Source: Betaproteobacteria bacterium (lineage in GTDB: Bacteria; Pseudomonadota; Gammaproteobacteria; Burkholderiales; Burkholderiaceae_C). Taken from it: a stretch of DNA of 64,000 nucleotides. Shown one piece after another: positions 42,217 to 49,836 of this stretch. The first letter of the stretch is position 1, and each line of letters begins with the position of its first letter. The stretch spans positions 1 through 64,000 of the forward strand of contig VGHB01000014.1 of NCBI GenBank assembly GCA_016868355.1. The letters run 5' to 3'. Position numbers and translations under genes: made by a program. The notes under the pieces are model-generated. The model ran no database searches, was not told the origin of the DNA, and saw only the letters and a list, made by a program, of their open reading frames with translations.

Positions 42217-45120
42217 TTAGACCGGTGCAGGCTCCACGGCCACAGCGCAGTACTTGACCTCGGCAATCTTGGCCACCGGGTCCAGAGCGGGGTTGGTCAA
42301 AAGATTGGCTGCTGCTTCGGCGTAGGCGAAGGGGATGAAAACAGTATCAGCGGGAGTTGCTTCGTCCGAGCGGGCCATCAGCTCGATGCGCCCCCGGCGC
42401 GACGAGACCCGCAGGCGTTGCCCGGGCTGCACACCCAGGCGGGCGAGTGTTAGCGGGTGCAGGCTGACGGTGGGCTCGGGCTCCAGGGCGTCGAGCACGG
42501 TGGCTCGCCGGGTCATCGATCCAGTGTGCCAGTGCTCCAACTGCCGGCCTGTGATCAAAACGAAGGGGAACTGCGCGTCAGGCCGCTCGGCCGCAAAGCT
42601 CAGGGCCGAGGGTACGAGGCGCGCGCGACCGCTGGCCGTGGGGAAATGGTCGGTGAACACCACCGGCTGCCCCGGATCGTCGTCGGCTGCGCAGGGGTAG
42701 GTCACCGCCCCTTCGCGCTGCAGCCGGGCCCAGCTGATGCCGGCGATGGAGGGCATCACCGAGCGCATTTCATCGTGCACCGCCCCCACGCCGGCCTCAG
42801 CGCCCAGCGGGTCGATGCCGTAGGCCCAGGGCAGGCCCAGGCGTTGCGCCATCTGTTCAAGGATCCAAGCATCGGCCCGCGCGCCGGTGTGCGGGTCGCC
42901 ATCTTCATTGCCCGGGGGCAACAATGCCGGGCGGCCCAACTGCATGAGGCGGTCGGTGTTGGTCACCGTGCCGGTTTTTTCAGGCCAGGCGCTGGCGGGC
43001 AGCACCACATCAGCCAGAGCAGCGGTTTCGGTAAGGAAGATGTCCTGCACCACCAGGTGTTCCAGCGCAGCCAAGGCCTGGCACGCGTGCCCCGCATCGG
43101 GGTCGCTCATCGCCGGGTTCTCACCTTCGATGAACATGCCGCGCACCGTGCCGGCGTGGATGGCCTTCATCACCTCCACCACCGTCAGGCCGGACTCGGG
43201 CGGGAGCGTACCAGGGGCCAAGCCCCAGGCCTGTTCGAAGTGGGCCCGCACGGCCGGATCGGTGACGCGTTGGTAGTCGGGCAGCATCATGGGGATCAGG
43301 CCCGCATCGCTGGCCCCTTGCACATTGTTTTGGCCGCGCAAGGGGTGCAGGCCCGTGCCGGGCCGTCCAATCTGACCGGTGATCAGGGCCAAGGCAATCA
43401 GCGCTCGGGCGTTGTCGGTGCCGTGCACATGCTGGCTCACCCCCATGCCCCACAGGATCATGCTGGCGCGGCTGGCGGCAAAGGTGCGGGCCACTTCGCG
43501 CAAGGTGGGCGCATCGATGCCGCATACCGAGGCCATGGCCTCGGGGCTGAAGTCCTGCAGGTGCCGCTTCAGATCCTCGAAGTCTTCGGTACGCTCGCGC
43601 ACGAAGGCCTCATCCACCAAGCCCTCTTCGACGATGGTGTGCAACAGGGCGTTGAGCAAGGCCACATCAGTGTCAGCCTTGAAGGCCAAGGTGCGCCAGG
43701 CCTGGCGCTGCAGCTCGGTGCGCCGCGGATCGGCCAGGATCAGCTTGGTGCCCTTGGCCACCGCGTTCTTGATGAAGCTGGCGGCCACGGGGTGGTTGAC
43801 CGCAGGGTTGGCGCCGATCAGCAGCACCACCTCGGCCAGCGCCACGTCGCGCACCGGGTTGCTCACCGCGCCCGAGCCGATGCCTTCAAGCAGGGCCGCC
43901 ACGCTGGAGGCGTGGCATAAGCGGGTGCAGTGGTCCACGTTGTGGGAGCCAAAGCCGGTGCGCACCAACTTCTGGAAGAGGTAGGCTTCTTCGTTGCTGC
44001 CCTTGGCCGAACCAAAGCCGGCCAAGGCCTGCGGGCCGCGCTGGTCGCGCAAGCGGCGCAGCCCCTGTGCCGCCGCATCCAAGGCTTCAGCCCAGCTGAC
44101 CGGGCGGAACAGCTCGGACCAGTGAGCGGGCTTGAGCTTGAGCGGGTCTTTGGGTACGTCCGCGCGGCGGATGAGCGGGGTGCGCAGCCGGTCGGCGTGA
44201 TCCACATAGTCAAATCCGAATCGGCCTTTGACACACAAGCGGGCCGCATTCGCCGGCCCGCTGCGGCCCTCTACGCCCACGATATGCGCGGCCGGCTGGG
44301 GTGTGGGCTGAGCCCGGGGCGTGGCTGGATTGATAGCCGTGTTACTGACCTGGGAAGACAGTGGCGCATCGGCCACCAGATAGGTGAGCTGGCAGCCCAC
44401 GCCGCAGAACGGGCACACTGAGTCCACGCGCCGGGTGGGGGCCACTGCGGCGCTGCCATTGGCCGGCGATAAAGCCCCGGTGGGACAGGCCTGCACGCAC
44501 TCGCCACACGCCACACAGGTCGACTCGCCCATCGGGTCACACTGGTCGAAAACGATTTGGGCGTGGCCGCCTCGGAACGCCAAGCCGATGACGTCGTTGC
44601 CCTGCTCGTCACGGCACGCGCGAACGCAGCGGGTGCACTGGATGCAGGCCGACAGGTTCACCGTCATGGCGGGGTGGCTGGTGTCGGCCGGCACGGCCGG
44701 GCGCGGCGCGAAGCGGCTGTGGTCCACCCCCAGGTCGCTGCACCAGCGGTCGAGTTCACTGTCGTGGCGCAGCGGCGCTTGGCCCTCAAGCTTGGCCGGT
44801 ACATCGGCGCGCAGCAACTCCAGCACCAAGCGCTGGGCGCGTTGCACCCGTGGGGTGGCAGTGCGCACCACCATGCCCGGCTGCACCGTGCGGCAGCATG
44901 AAGCACTCAAAGTCCGTTCGCCCTGCACCTCCACCACACAGGCGCGGCAATTGCCCTGGGCACGCAGGCCATGTTCGCCATGGTCGGGGGCATGGCACAG
45001 GTGGGGAATGATGGTGCCTTGGCCACGCGCGGCCTGCCAAACCGTTTGGCCATCCAGCACGGTGACCGTTTTCCCGTCGATCTCCAGCTGCAGCGTCTTG
45101 AGCTCGCGCGGGGCGTTCAT
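42217..45120 (-). CDS. NAD-dependent formate dehydrogenase, molybdenum subunit (FdsA-like)
   Basis: This 967-residue catalytic subunit starts with a [2Fe-2S] domain (CHAPDHGEHGL, NCRACVVEV). A ferredoxin-like pair of [4Fe-4S] motifs follows (CIQCTRCVRAC, CVACGECVQACP), then the [4Fe-4S] motif CPFCGVGC. The molybdopterin domains include FGSAKGSNEEAYLFQKL. The probable Mo-ligating Cys is in HCTRLCHASSVAALLEG. LITGRQLEHWHTGSMTRR belongs to the C-terminal cofactor domain. It oxidises formate to CO2 and passes electrons through its clusters to the flavin subunit. The start overlaps the upstream subunit's stop (ATGA). No fdsC/fdhD or fdsD gene is in the window. Confidence 0.9.
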   Translation of the reverse strand: MNAPRELKTLQLEIDGKTVTVLDGQTVWQAARGQGTIIPHLCHAPDHGEHGLRAQGNCRACVVEVQGERTLSASCCRTVQPGMVVRTATPRVQRAQRLVLELLRADVPAKLEGQAPLRHDSELDRWCSDLGVDHSRFAPRPAVPADTSHPAMTVNLSACIQCTRCVRACRDEQGNDVIGLAFRGGHAQIVFDQCDPMGESTCVACGECVQACPTGALSPANGSAAVAPTRRVDSVCPFCGVGCQLTYLVADAPLSSQVSNTAINPATPRAQPTPQPAAHIVGVEGRSGPANAARLCVKGRFGFDYVDHADRLRTPLIRRADVPKDPLKLKPAHWSELFRPVSWAEALDAAAQGLRRLRDQRGPQALAGFGSAKGSNEEAYLFQKLVRTGFGSHNVDHCTRLCHASSVAALLEGIGSGAVSNPVRDVALAEVVLLIGANPAVNHPVAASFIKNAVAKGTKLILADPRRTELQRQAWRTLAFKADTDVALLNALLHTIVEEGLVDEAFVRERTEDFEDLKRHLQDFSPEAMASVCGIDAPTLREVARTFAASRASMILWGMGVSQHVHGTDNARALIALALITGQIGRPGTGLHPLRGQNNVQGASDAGLIPMMLPDYQRVTDPAVRAHFEQAWGLAPGTLPPESGLTVVEVMKAIHAGTVRGMFIEGENPAMSDPDAGHACQALAALEHLVVQDIFLTETAALADVVLPASAWPEKTGTVTNTDRLMQLGRPALLPPGNEDGDPHTGARADAWILEQMAQRLGLPWAYGIDPLGAEAGVGAVHDEMRSVMPSIAGISWARLQREGAVTYPCAADDDPGQPVVFTDHFPTASGRARLVPSALSFAAERPDAQFPFVLITGRQLEHWHTGSMTRRATVLDALEPEPTVSLHPLTLARLGVQPGQRLRVSSRRGRIELMARSDEATPADTVFIPFAYAEAAANLLTNPALDPVAKIAEVKYCAVAVEPAPV

Positions 45121-46889
45121 GTCACCACCTCCTGCACTTCATGGGGGAAGTAACGGCGAACGCTGTCCATGGGATTGGGTGCGGCCTGGCCAAGCCCGCA
45201 GATCGAGGCCTCGCGCATCACGAAGGAGAGGTCGTGCATCAGCTCGGCATTCCAGTGCGGCTGCTGCATCAGCTGCACCGCCTGGCCAGTACCTTCGCGG
45301 CATGGGGTGCACTGGCCGCAACTCTCATGTTCAAAGAAACGCATCAGGTTTAGGGCGGCGTCGCGCGCACGGTCGTGCTGGCTGAGCGCCACCACGGCCA
45401 TCGAGCCCACAAAGCAGCCGTACGCGGCCAGGGTTTCCTGACCCGAGGGCGTGCCGCCATCAAAGTCCAGGGGCAGGTGGGCCAATGATGCAGGCAGGAT
45501 GCCGCCGCTGGCGCCACCGGGCAGGTAGGCATACAGCTCGTGGCCACTGAGCATGCCGCCAGCGTATTCATCAATGAGTTCGCGCACGCTGATGCCCGCA
45601 GGGGCCAGGTGCACGCCGGGCTTTTGCACCCGGCCGGAAACCGAGAAGCGGCGCAGGCCGGTGCGGCCACGCCGACCGTGGGACGCAAACCAAGCGCCGC
45701 CGCGCTCCACAATGTCGCGCACCCAGCTCAGAGTCTCGTGGTTATGGGCCAGGGTGGGGCGGCCGAAAACGCCCACCTGGGCCACAAAGGGGGGACGCAA
45801 GCGCGGCAAGCCCCGCTTGCCTTCGACCGATTCAATCAGCGCCGACTCCTCGCCACAGATATAGGCGCCCGCGCCGCGGCGCAGTTCGATCTGCGGCATG
45901 GCGGCTGCCGGGATGGGCGGATGGTCGATCAGGGCCTGCAGTTCGCGCTGCAGGGCGTGGCGTGCGGCGTGGTATTCGTCGCGCAGATATATCCAAACGC
46001 GCTCGATGCCCACCACCTGGCAGGCCACCAGCAGGCCTTCGAGCATGCGGTGCGGATCGGTGGCCAAGAGATGACCGTCTTTGAAGGTGCCGACTTCGCC
46101 CTCGTCCAGGTTGACCACCAGGTGGCGAGGCCCGGCTTCAGCGCGCACCAGGCTCCACTTTCGAAAGGTGGGGAAGCCCGCGCCGCCCAAGCCCTTGAGC
46201 TGGGAGGCCTGCAATTCATCAAGCACCCTCTGCGCGGGCCGGCGGCCCGCATGCAGGTCCTGCACCAGGCGATAGCCGCCCTGTTGGCGGTATTCTGCGT
46301 AGCCCACCAGGCCGGGCAAGGCCTGGGGCTGGGTGTGGCCAGCGGCCAGGGCCGCCTGAACCTGCGGCACGCTGGCGTGGCCCATCTCGTGCTGGCCTAG
46401 GCACACCGCTGGCGCCTGGTGGCAGCGGCCGATGCAGGGGGCTTCCTGCACCTCGACATCCTGGCCCAGGCTGGCCCTGTGCAGTTCGGCTTTCAAGCCA
46501 GCGGCACCGGCCATTGAGCACGGCAGGCTGGTGCACACCCGCACCGTCACGCGCGGCGCGACTGCCTCATCGTCGAGAAGGCGGAAGTGGTGATAGAAGC
46601 TCGCGACCTCGAAGACCTCGGTTTGGCTTAGGCGCAGTCGCTCGGCCAAGGCGGCTAGGTGGGCCGGGCGCAAACCTTGATCGGCGTCTTGCAACCGGTG
46701 AAGGTGCTCGATCAGCAGGTCTCGCCGCAGCGGCAGTCCATCACAAAGCGTGCCCACCCGGGCCCGCGCCGCTTCGGTCGGGACGCGACCCTTGAGGGTG
46801 GCCCGCGCCCGATTTGCTGTGCAAGCTGCGGGCCCAGACGCGGGCGCCACGGGCAGGATGGGGATGAGAACCGGCTTCACGATGTGCAT
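45117..46889 (-). CDS. formate dehydrogenase fused NuoE/NuoF-type subunit (FdsG-FdsB)
   Basis: This 590-residue protein joins two subunits. Residues about 40-185 are NuoE/FdsG-like, with the thioredoxin-fold [2Fe-2S] ligands CTSLPCSMAG and CIGRCHQAP. Residues about 205-585 are NuoF/FdsB-like, with LKGLGGAGFPTFRKW (NADH), VVNLDEGEVGTFKDGHLL (FMN), GAYICGEESALIESVEGKRG, and the [4Fe-4S] ligands ESCGQCTPCREG with ASICGLG. Electrons from the Mo subunit reach NAD+ here. The ATG at 46889 sits inside a putative operator and has no SD; a GTG nine bases later is an alternative. It is cotranscribed with the alpha gene. Confidence 0.88.
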   Translation of the reverse strand: MHIVKPVLIPILPVAPASGPAACTANRARATLKGRVPTEAARARVGTLCDGLPLRRDLLIEHLHRLQDADQGLRPAHLAALAERLRLSQTEVFEVASFYHHFRLLDDEAVAPRVTVRVCTSLPCSMAGAAGLKAELHRASLGQDVEVQEAPCIGRCHQAPAVCLGQHEMGHASVPQVQAALAAGHTQPQALPGLVGYAEYRQQGGYRLVQDLHAGRRPAQRVLDELQASQLKGLGGAGFPTFRKWSLVRAEAGPRHLVVNLDEGEVGTFKDGHLLATDPHRMLEGLLVACQVVGIERVWIYLRDEYHAARHALQRELQALIDHPPIPAAAMPQIELRRGAGAYICGEESALIESVEGKRGLPRLRPPFVAQVGVFGRPTLAHNHETLSWVRDIVERGGAWFASHGRRGRTGLRRFSVSGRVQKPGVHLAPAGISVRELIDEYAGGMLSGHELYAYLPGGASGGILPASLAHLPLDFDGGTPSGQETLAAYGCFVGSMAVVALSQHDRARDAALNLMRFFEHESCGQCTPCREGTGQAVQLMQQPHWNAELMHDLSFVMREASICGLGQAAPNPMDSVRRYFPHEVQEVVT

Positions 46890-46937
46890 TTTTATGCATT
46901 AATTCTGATTGTAGAGCAAAATATGCACTTTAATGCA
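46885..46937 (-). promoter_or_regulatory. paired TGCA-N6-TGCA sites and promoter of the formate dehydrogenase genes
   Basis: Two similar palindrome-like sites lie 39 bp apart: TGCATTTTTATGCA (46885-46898) and TGCACTTTAATGCA (46924-46937), plus-strand reading. Between them, on the minus strand, is a good -10 box TACAAT (46908-46913). TTGCAT in the distal site could serve as a weak -35, with a 19-bp spacer. The proximal site covers the assumed start codon. The stretch is AT-rich against its surroundings. I cannot name the regulator. Confidence 0.5.
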
Positions 46938-46939
46938 AA

Positions 46940-47602
46940 TTATCGGCGTTGCAAGCCTGGCACCCGGCGCGCAGCCCTGTCCCACTCTTCGCCAAACCAA
47001 GGGTCACCACGCAAGGCCGCACACAGCATCGGCAAGGCGTCCAGACCCCAAAAAAGGCGCCCTTCCCACTCCCAGGTGGGCACCCCGAACACTTCTTTGC
47101 CCAGAGCTTCCTCGGTCAGGGCCTTGAGCTGGGCCTTGACCGGCTCGCCCTCGGCCGTCGCAGGTGCCACCCCCAGGGCCTGCGCCAACACAGCCAGGCG
47201 AGCCGGGTCCAGCGGATCGGCTCCACCATGCCAGACATGGTCAAACGCACAGGCCACCTGGTGGCGGTTGGGCAAGCCCGATGGGCCGGCTGCTGCCAAC
47301 AGCAGGCGCAGCACAGGCAAGGGGTTGAAGGGGTGCTGGGCCGGCAAGTCCAGCTGCACGCCCAGGCTGCGGGCCTGCCAGGCCACCTGGCGAAAGGTCC
47401 AGGCGCGCTTGGGTTCGATCTCAGCGGGGCCTTTATGGTCGTGATGCTTGAGCAAGGCGCCGAAAAGCACCGGCTTATAGTCCACCACCACCGACAAGCC
47501 CTCCAGCGCCTGCGGCAGGTGCTCAAAGGCCAGATGCGCGTAGGGCGAGATGGGGTCGAACCAAAAGCTCAGGCGGTGTAAAGCGGGAGCATCATGGACC
47601 AT
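46940..47602 (-). CDS. 2-hydroxychromene-2-carboxylate isomerase family (DsbA/GST-kappa fold)
   Basis: This 220-residue protein has a DsbA-like thioredoxin fold. It opens with LHRLSFWFDPISPYAHLAFE, where Ser replaces the redox Cys, as in the GSH-dependent HCCA isomerases. The cis-Pro region is GKEVFGVPTWEWEGRLFWG near residue 180, followed by the usual FWGxD-type end. The family isomerises 2-hydroxychromene-2-carboxylate in naphthalene degradation, but many members have no known substrate. The ATG at 47602 overlaps the DUF1289 stop as TGATG. A GTG one codon upstream is also possible. No naphthalene genes are nearby, so the true substrate is open. Confidence 0.75.
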   Translation of the reverse strand: MVHDAPALHRLSFWFDPISPYAHLAFEHLPQALEGLSVVVDYKPVLFGALLKHHDHKGPAEIEPKRAWTFRQVAWQARSLGVQLDLPAQHPFNPLPVLRLLLAAAGPSGLPNRHQVACAFDHVWHGGADPLDPARLAVLAQALGVAPATAEGEPVKAQLKALTEEALGKEVFGVPTWEWEGRLFWGLDALPMLCAALRGDPWFGEEWDRAARRVPGLQRR

Positions 47603-47853
47603 CACATGGCCTCAGGCATCGGCCCCAGAAACCTCGCGCCCATTTGACGCCGGCGCTCGGGTAGCAAGGCCCACACGCGGCGCTTGTCGGCTTCGTCCAG
47701 GCCAGCCCAAGCTGCAATTTCAGGCAGGGTGCGGGCGCAGCCCTGGCACCAGCCGGTGGCCTGGTCCATGCGGCAGATGCTGCTGCAAGGGCTGGGCACA
47801 GGGCTGGAGGTAGCCTGCTGGTTCAATCGAGCAGTGGAGTTCACAGGTTTCAT
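47602..47853 (-). CDS. DUF1289 family small Cys-rich protein
   Basis: This is an 83-residue protein with the DUF1289 pattern: CSSICRMDQATGWCQGCARTLPEIAAW near residue 30 (listed in parts as CSSICRMD, WCQGCARTL and EIAAWAGLDEADK), then RRVWALLPERRRQMG. The four Cys look like a metal-binding knuckle. Function is unknown. Its stop overlaps the isomerase start (TGATG), so the two are coupled, and the pairing of DUF1289 with an unrelated metabolic gene is common. The ATG at 47853 has a poor SD; a later start at the internal Met near residue 33 would leave the motif incomplete. Confidence 0.75.
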   Translation of the reverse strand: MKPVNSTARLNQQATSSPVPSPCSSICRMDQATGWCQGCARTLPEIAAWAGLDEADKRRVWALLPERRRQMGARFLGPMPEAM

Positions 47854-47884
47854 GCAATCGAATCGGTTCAGCTCAAGGGTAGGC

Positions 47885-48811
47885 TCAGAGCGCCGCCGCG
47901 GCCTTCTCGCGCCGCGCGAGCAAGGCCCGCCCGGTGCGCGAGGTGACCGGCCGACCCAGCGCAGCTGAGATGCCGGCGGCCGCATCCACCAGGGCTTCCA
48001 AATCAATGCCGGTTTCGATGCCCAAGCCGTTGAACATGAACACCACATCCTCGGTGGCCACATTGCCGGTAGCGCCCTTGGCATAGGGACAACCGCCCAG
48101 GCCGCCCACGCTGCCGTCGAAGGTGGATACGCCCAGCTCTGCGCTGGCGTAGATGTTGGCCAAGGCCTGGCCGTAGGTGTCATGGAAGTGACCGCTAACC
48201 TCGTTTAGCGGGAAGTGACGCAGCACCCGCTCGAAGGCCCGCTGCGTCTTGCGGGGTGTGCCCACGCCGATGGTGTCGCCCAGGTAGCAGTGGCCCACGC
48301 CGATCTGCCGGAGCAAGCCGGCTACGCGGTCGACTTCGTTGGGGCTCACCTCGCCCTGATACGGGCAGCCCAGTGCACAGGAAATGGCGCCGCGCACCTT
48401 GATGCCGGCAGCCTTGGCCCCGGCCACCACTGGCGCGAAGCGCTCGATGCTCTGTTCGATACTGCAGTTCAGGTTACGCTGGCTGAAGGCCTCGGTGGCG
48501 GCGGCGAAGACCACCACCTCGTCAGGCCGCGAGGGCAGCGCCGCTTCCAAACCCTTGGTGTTGGGCACCAGCACGCCGTATCGCACGCCGGGTAGGCGGT
48601 GGATGCCGGCCATCACCTCGGCGTTGTCGGCCATCTGGGGCACCCACTTGGGGCTCACAAAGCTGGTGACTTCGATTGCACGCAAGCCTGCGGCCTGCAG
48701 GCGGTGCACCAGCTCGATCTTGTGCGCCGCTGCCACCGGCTGCTTTTCGTTTTGAAGGCCATCTCGTGGGCCAACATCCACCAGCGTGACACGGCTGGGC
48801 AGGGAACTCAT
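47885..48811 (-). CDS. liuE: hydroxymethylglutaryl-CoA lyase
   Basis: This is a 308-residue TIM-barrel lyase that splits HMG-CoA into acetyl-CoA and acetoacetate, the last step of leucine breakdown. VDVGPRDGLQNEKQPV near residue 10 gives the metal-binding Asp and catalytic Arg. GHFHDTYGQALAN carries the metal-binding His pair. SVGGLGGCPYAKGATGNVA near 230 holds the catalytic Cys loop. The ATG at 48811 has an AGGAG site; an open stretch upstream to 49105 overlaps the reductase gene and is not used. It is the final liu gene of the run that begins at liuB. Confidence 0.92.
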   Translation of the reverse strand: MSSLPSRVTLVDVGPRDGLQNEKQPVAAAHKIELVHRLQAAGLRAIEVTSFVSPKWVPQMADNAEVMAGIHRLPGVRYGVLVPNTKGLEAALPSRPDEVVVFAAATEAFSQRNLNCSIEQSIERFAPVVAGAKAAGIKVRGAISCALGCPYQGEVSPNEVDRVAGLLRQIGVGHCYLGDTIGVGTPRKTQRAFERVLRHFPLNEVSGHFHDTYGQALANIYASAELGVSTFDGSVGGLGGCPYAKGATGNVATEDVVFMFNGLGIETGIDLEALVDAAAGISAALGRPVTSRTGRALLARREKAAAAL

Positions 48812-48896
48812 GGGGGCGACTCCTGGGCTTGCAGGTGGATTGTCGTGCAGCGCTGGGCTTTGTGCCGGAACCGTGGGCGTCGGATGGGCGGCCGGC

Positions 48897-49835
48897 TCAA
48901 TAACCACGCCCGCGGTCCACCAGACCACTGATCTGCGCCCAAGGCACCTTGGCAGAAGCCTGGGCCATTTTTTGCACGATTTGCCGCGCCGCATCGGTGC
49001 GCAGGGTGCGGGCCGAGGCGTGGGGCGTGACTCGAACCCGCGGATGGGACCAAAAGGGATGGTCTGCCGGCAAGGGCTCTTGATGGAAGACATCCAGGGT
49101 GGCACTTTCGAGATGGCCTTCGTCGATCAGGGCCAGCAAGTCTTGGTCGACCAGGTGCGCGCCGCGCGCAACATTGATGAGCTGCGCGCCGCGTGGCAGC
49201 TGCGACAGGGTGGCGCGGTTCAACAGGCCCTGGGTCTGCGGTGTCAGCGGCAGAAGACACACAAGGCTGTGGCTGTGGGCCAAGAAGGCGGGCAAGCCTG
49301 CAGCCCCCACATGGCTGAGCACGCCCGGCAGCAGTTGTGCAGGTGGAGTTCGCGTCCACACGTGCACCGTGTAGTCAAAGGCCCGAAGGGCTTGCACCAC
49401 GCGGCTGCCCAACACCCCCATGCCCATCACCCCCACAGCATACGAGGCACGATCAGGTTCAGGCGGCTGCTTCCACAAGCCCTGGCGCTGCTGCTGCGCC
49501 ATCAAATCAAAACGGCGGAAGTGCCGCATGACCGCGTGACACACATACTCGGCCATTTGTAAGCCCATGCCGGCGTCCTCCAGGCGAACAATCTTCAGCT
49601 GCGGCGGCAAGCGCAGCTTGAGCAGGGCATCTACGCCAGCGGCAGCGTTGAAGACGCCGCGCAGCTGCGGCTGCTCATCGAAGAAGGCCTGCGGCGGCAT
49701 CCACACGAGCGCATAGTCAAGGTCGGCCGGCGCGCCGGGCTGCCACACGCTCAAGCGTGCCTGCGGCATCAGCTGTTCGATCTCCGCCTGCCAAGGTTCG
49801 GGCGATACACCGGGACAGCAAAAGCCAATGTGCAT
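48897..49835 (-). CDS. ghrA: glyoxylate/hydroxypyruvate reductase A
   Basis: This is a 312-residue D-2-hydroxyacid dehydrogenase of the GhrA type. The NAD(P) motif is GVMGMGVLGSRVVQAL near residue 138. Catalytic residues are in INVARGAHLVDQDLL (Arg), LESATLDVFHQEPLP (Glu) and VRVTPHASART (His). The substrate domain contains GVFNAAAGVDALL near residue 62. The ATG at 49835 overlaps the liuD stop region, since that gene ends at 49837, so it is translated with the liu genes. Why a glyoxylate or hydroxypyruvate reductase sits in a leucine operon is unclear. Confidence 0.85.
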   Translation of the reverse strand: MHIGFCCPGVSPEPWQAEIEQLMPQARLSVWQPGAPADLDYALVWMPPQAFFDEQPQLRGVFNAAAGVDALLKLRLPPQLKIVRLEDAGMGLQMAEYVCHAVMRHFRRFDLMAQQQRQGLWKQPPEPDRASYAVGVMGMGVLGSRVVQALRAFDYTVHVWTRTPPAQLLPGVLSHVGAAGLPAFLAHSHSLVCLLPLTPQTQGLLNRATLSQLPRGAQLINVARGAHLVDQDLLALIDEGHLESATLDVFHQEPLPADHPFWSHPRVRVTPHASARTLRTDAARQIVQKMAQASAKVPWAQISGLVDRGRGY

Positions 49836-49836
49836 G

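Noticed and set aside
42457-43920. A 487-codon plus-strand frame opposite formate dehydrogenase
   Set aside because: Antisense to a complete molybdoenzyme; composition and lack of motifs mark it as a shadow.
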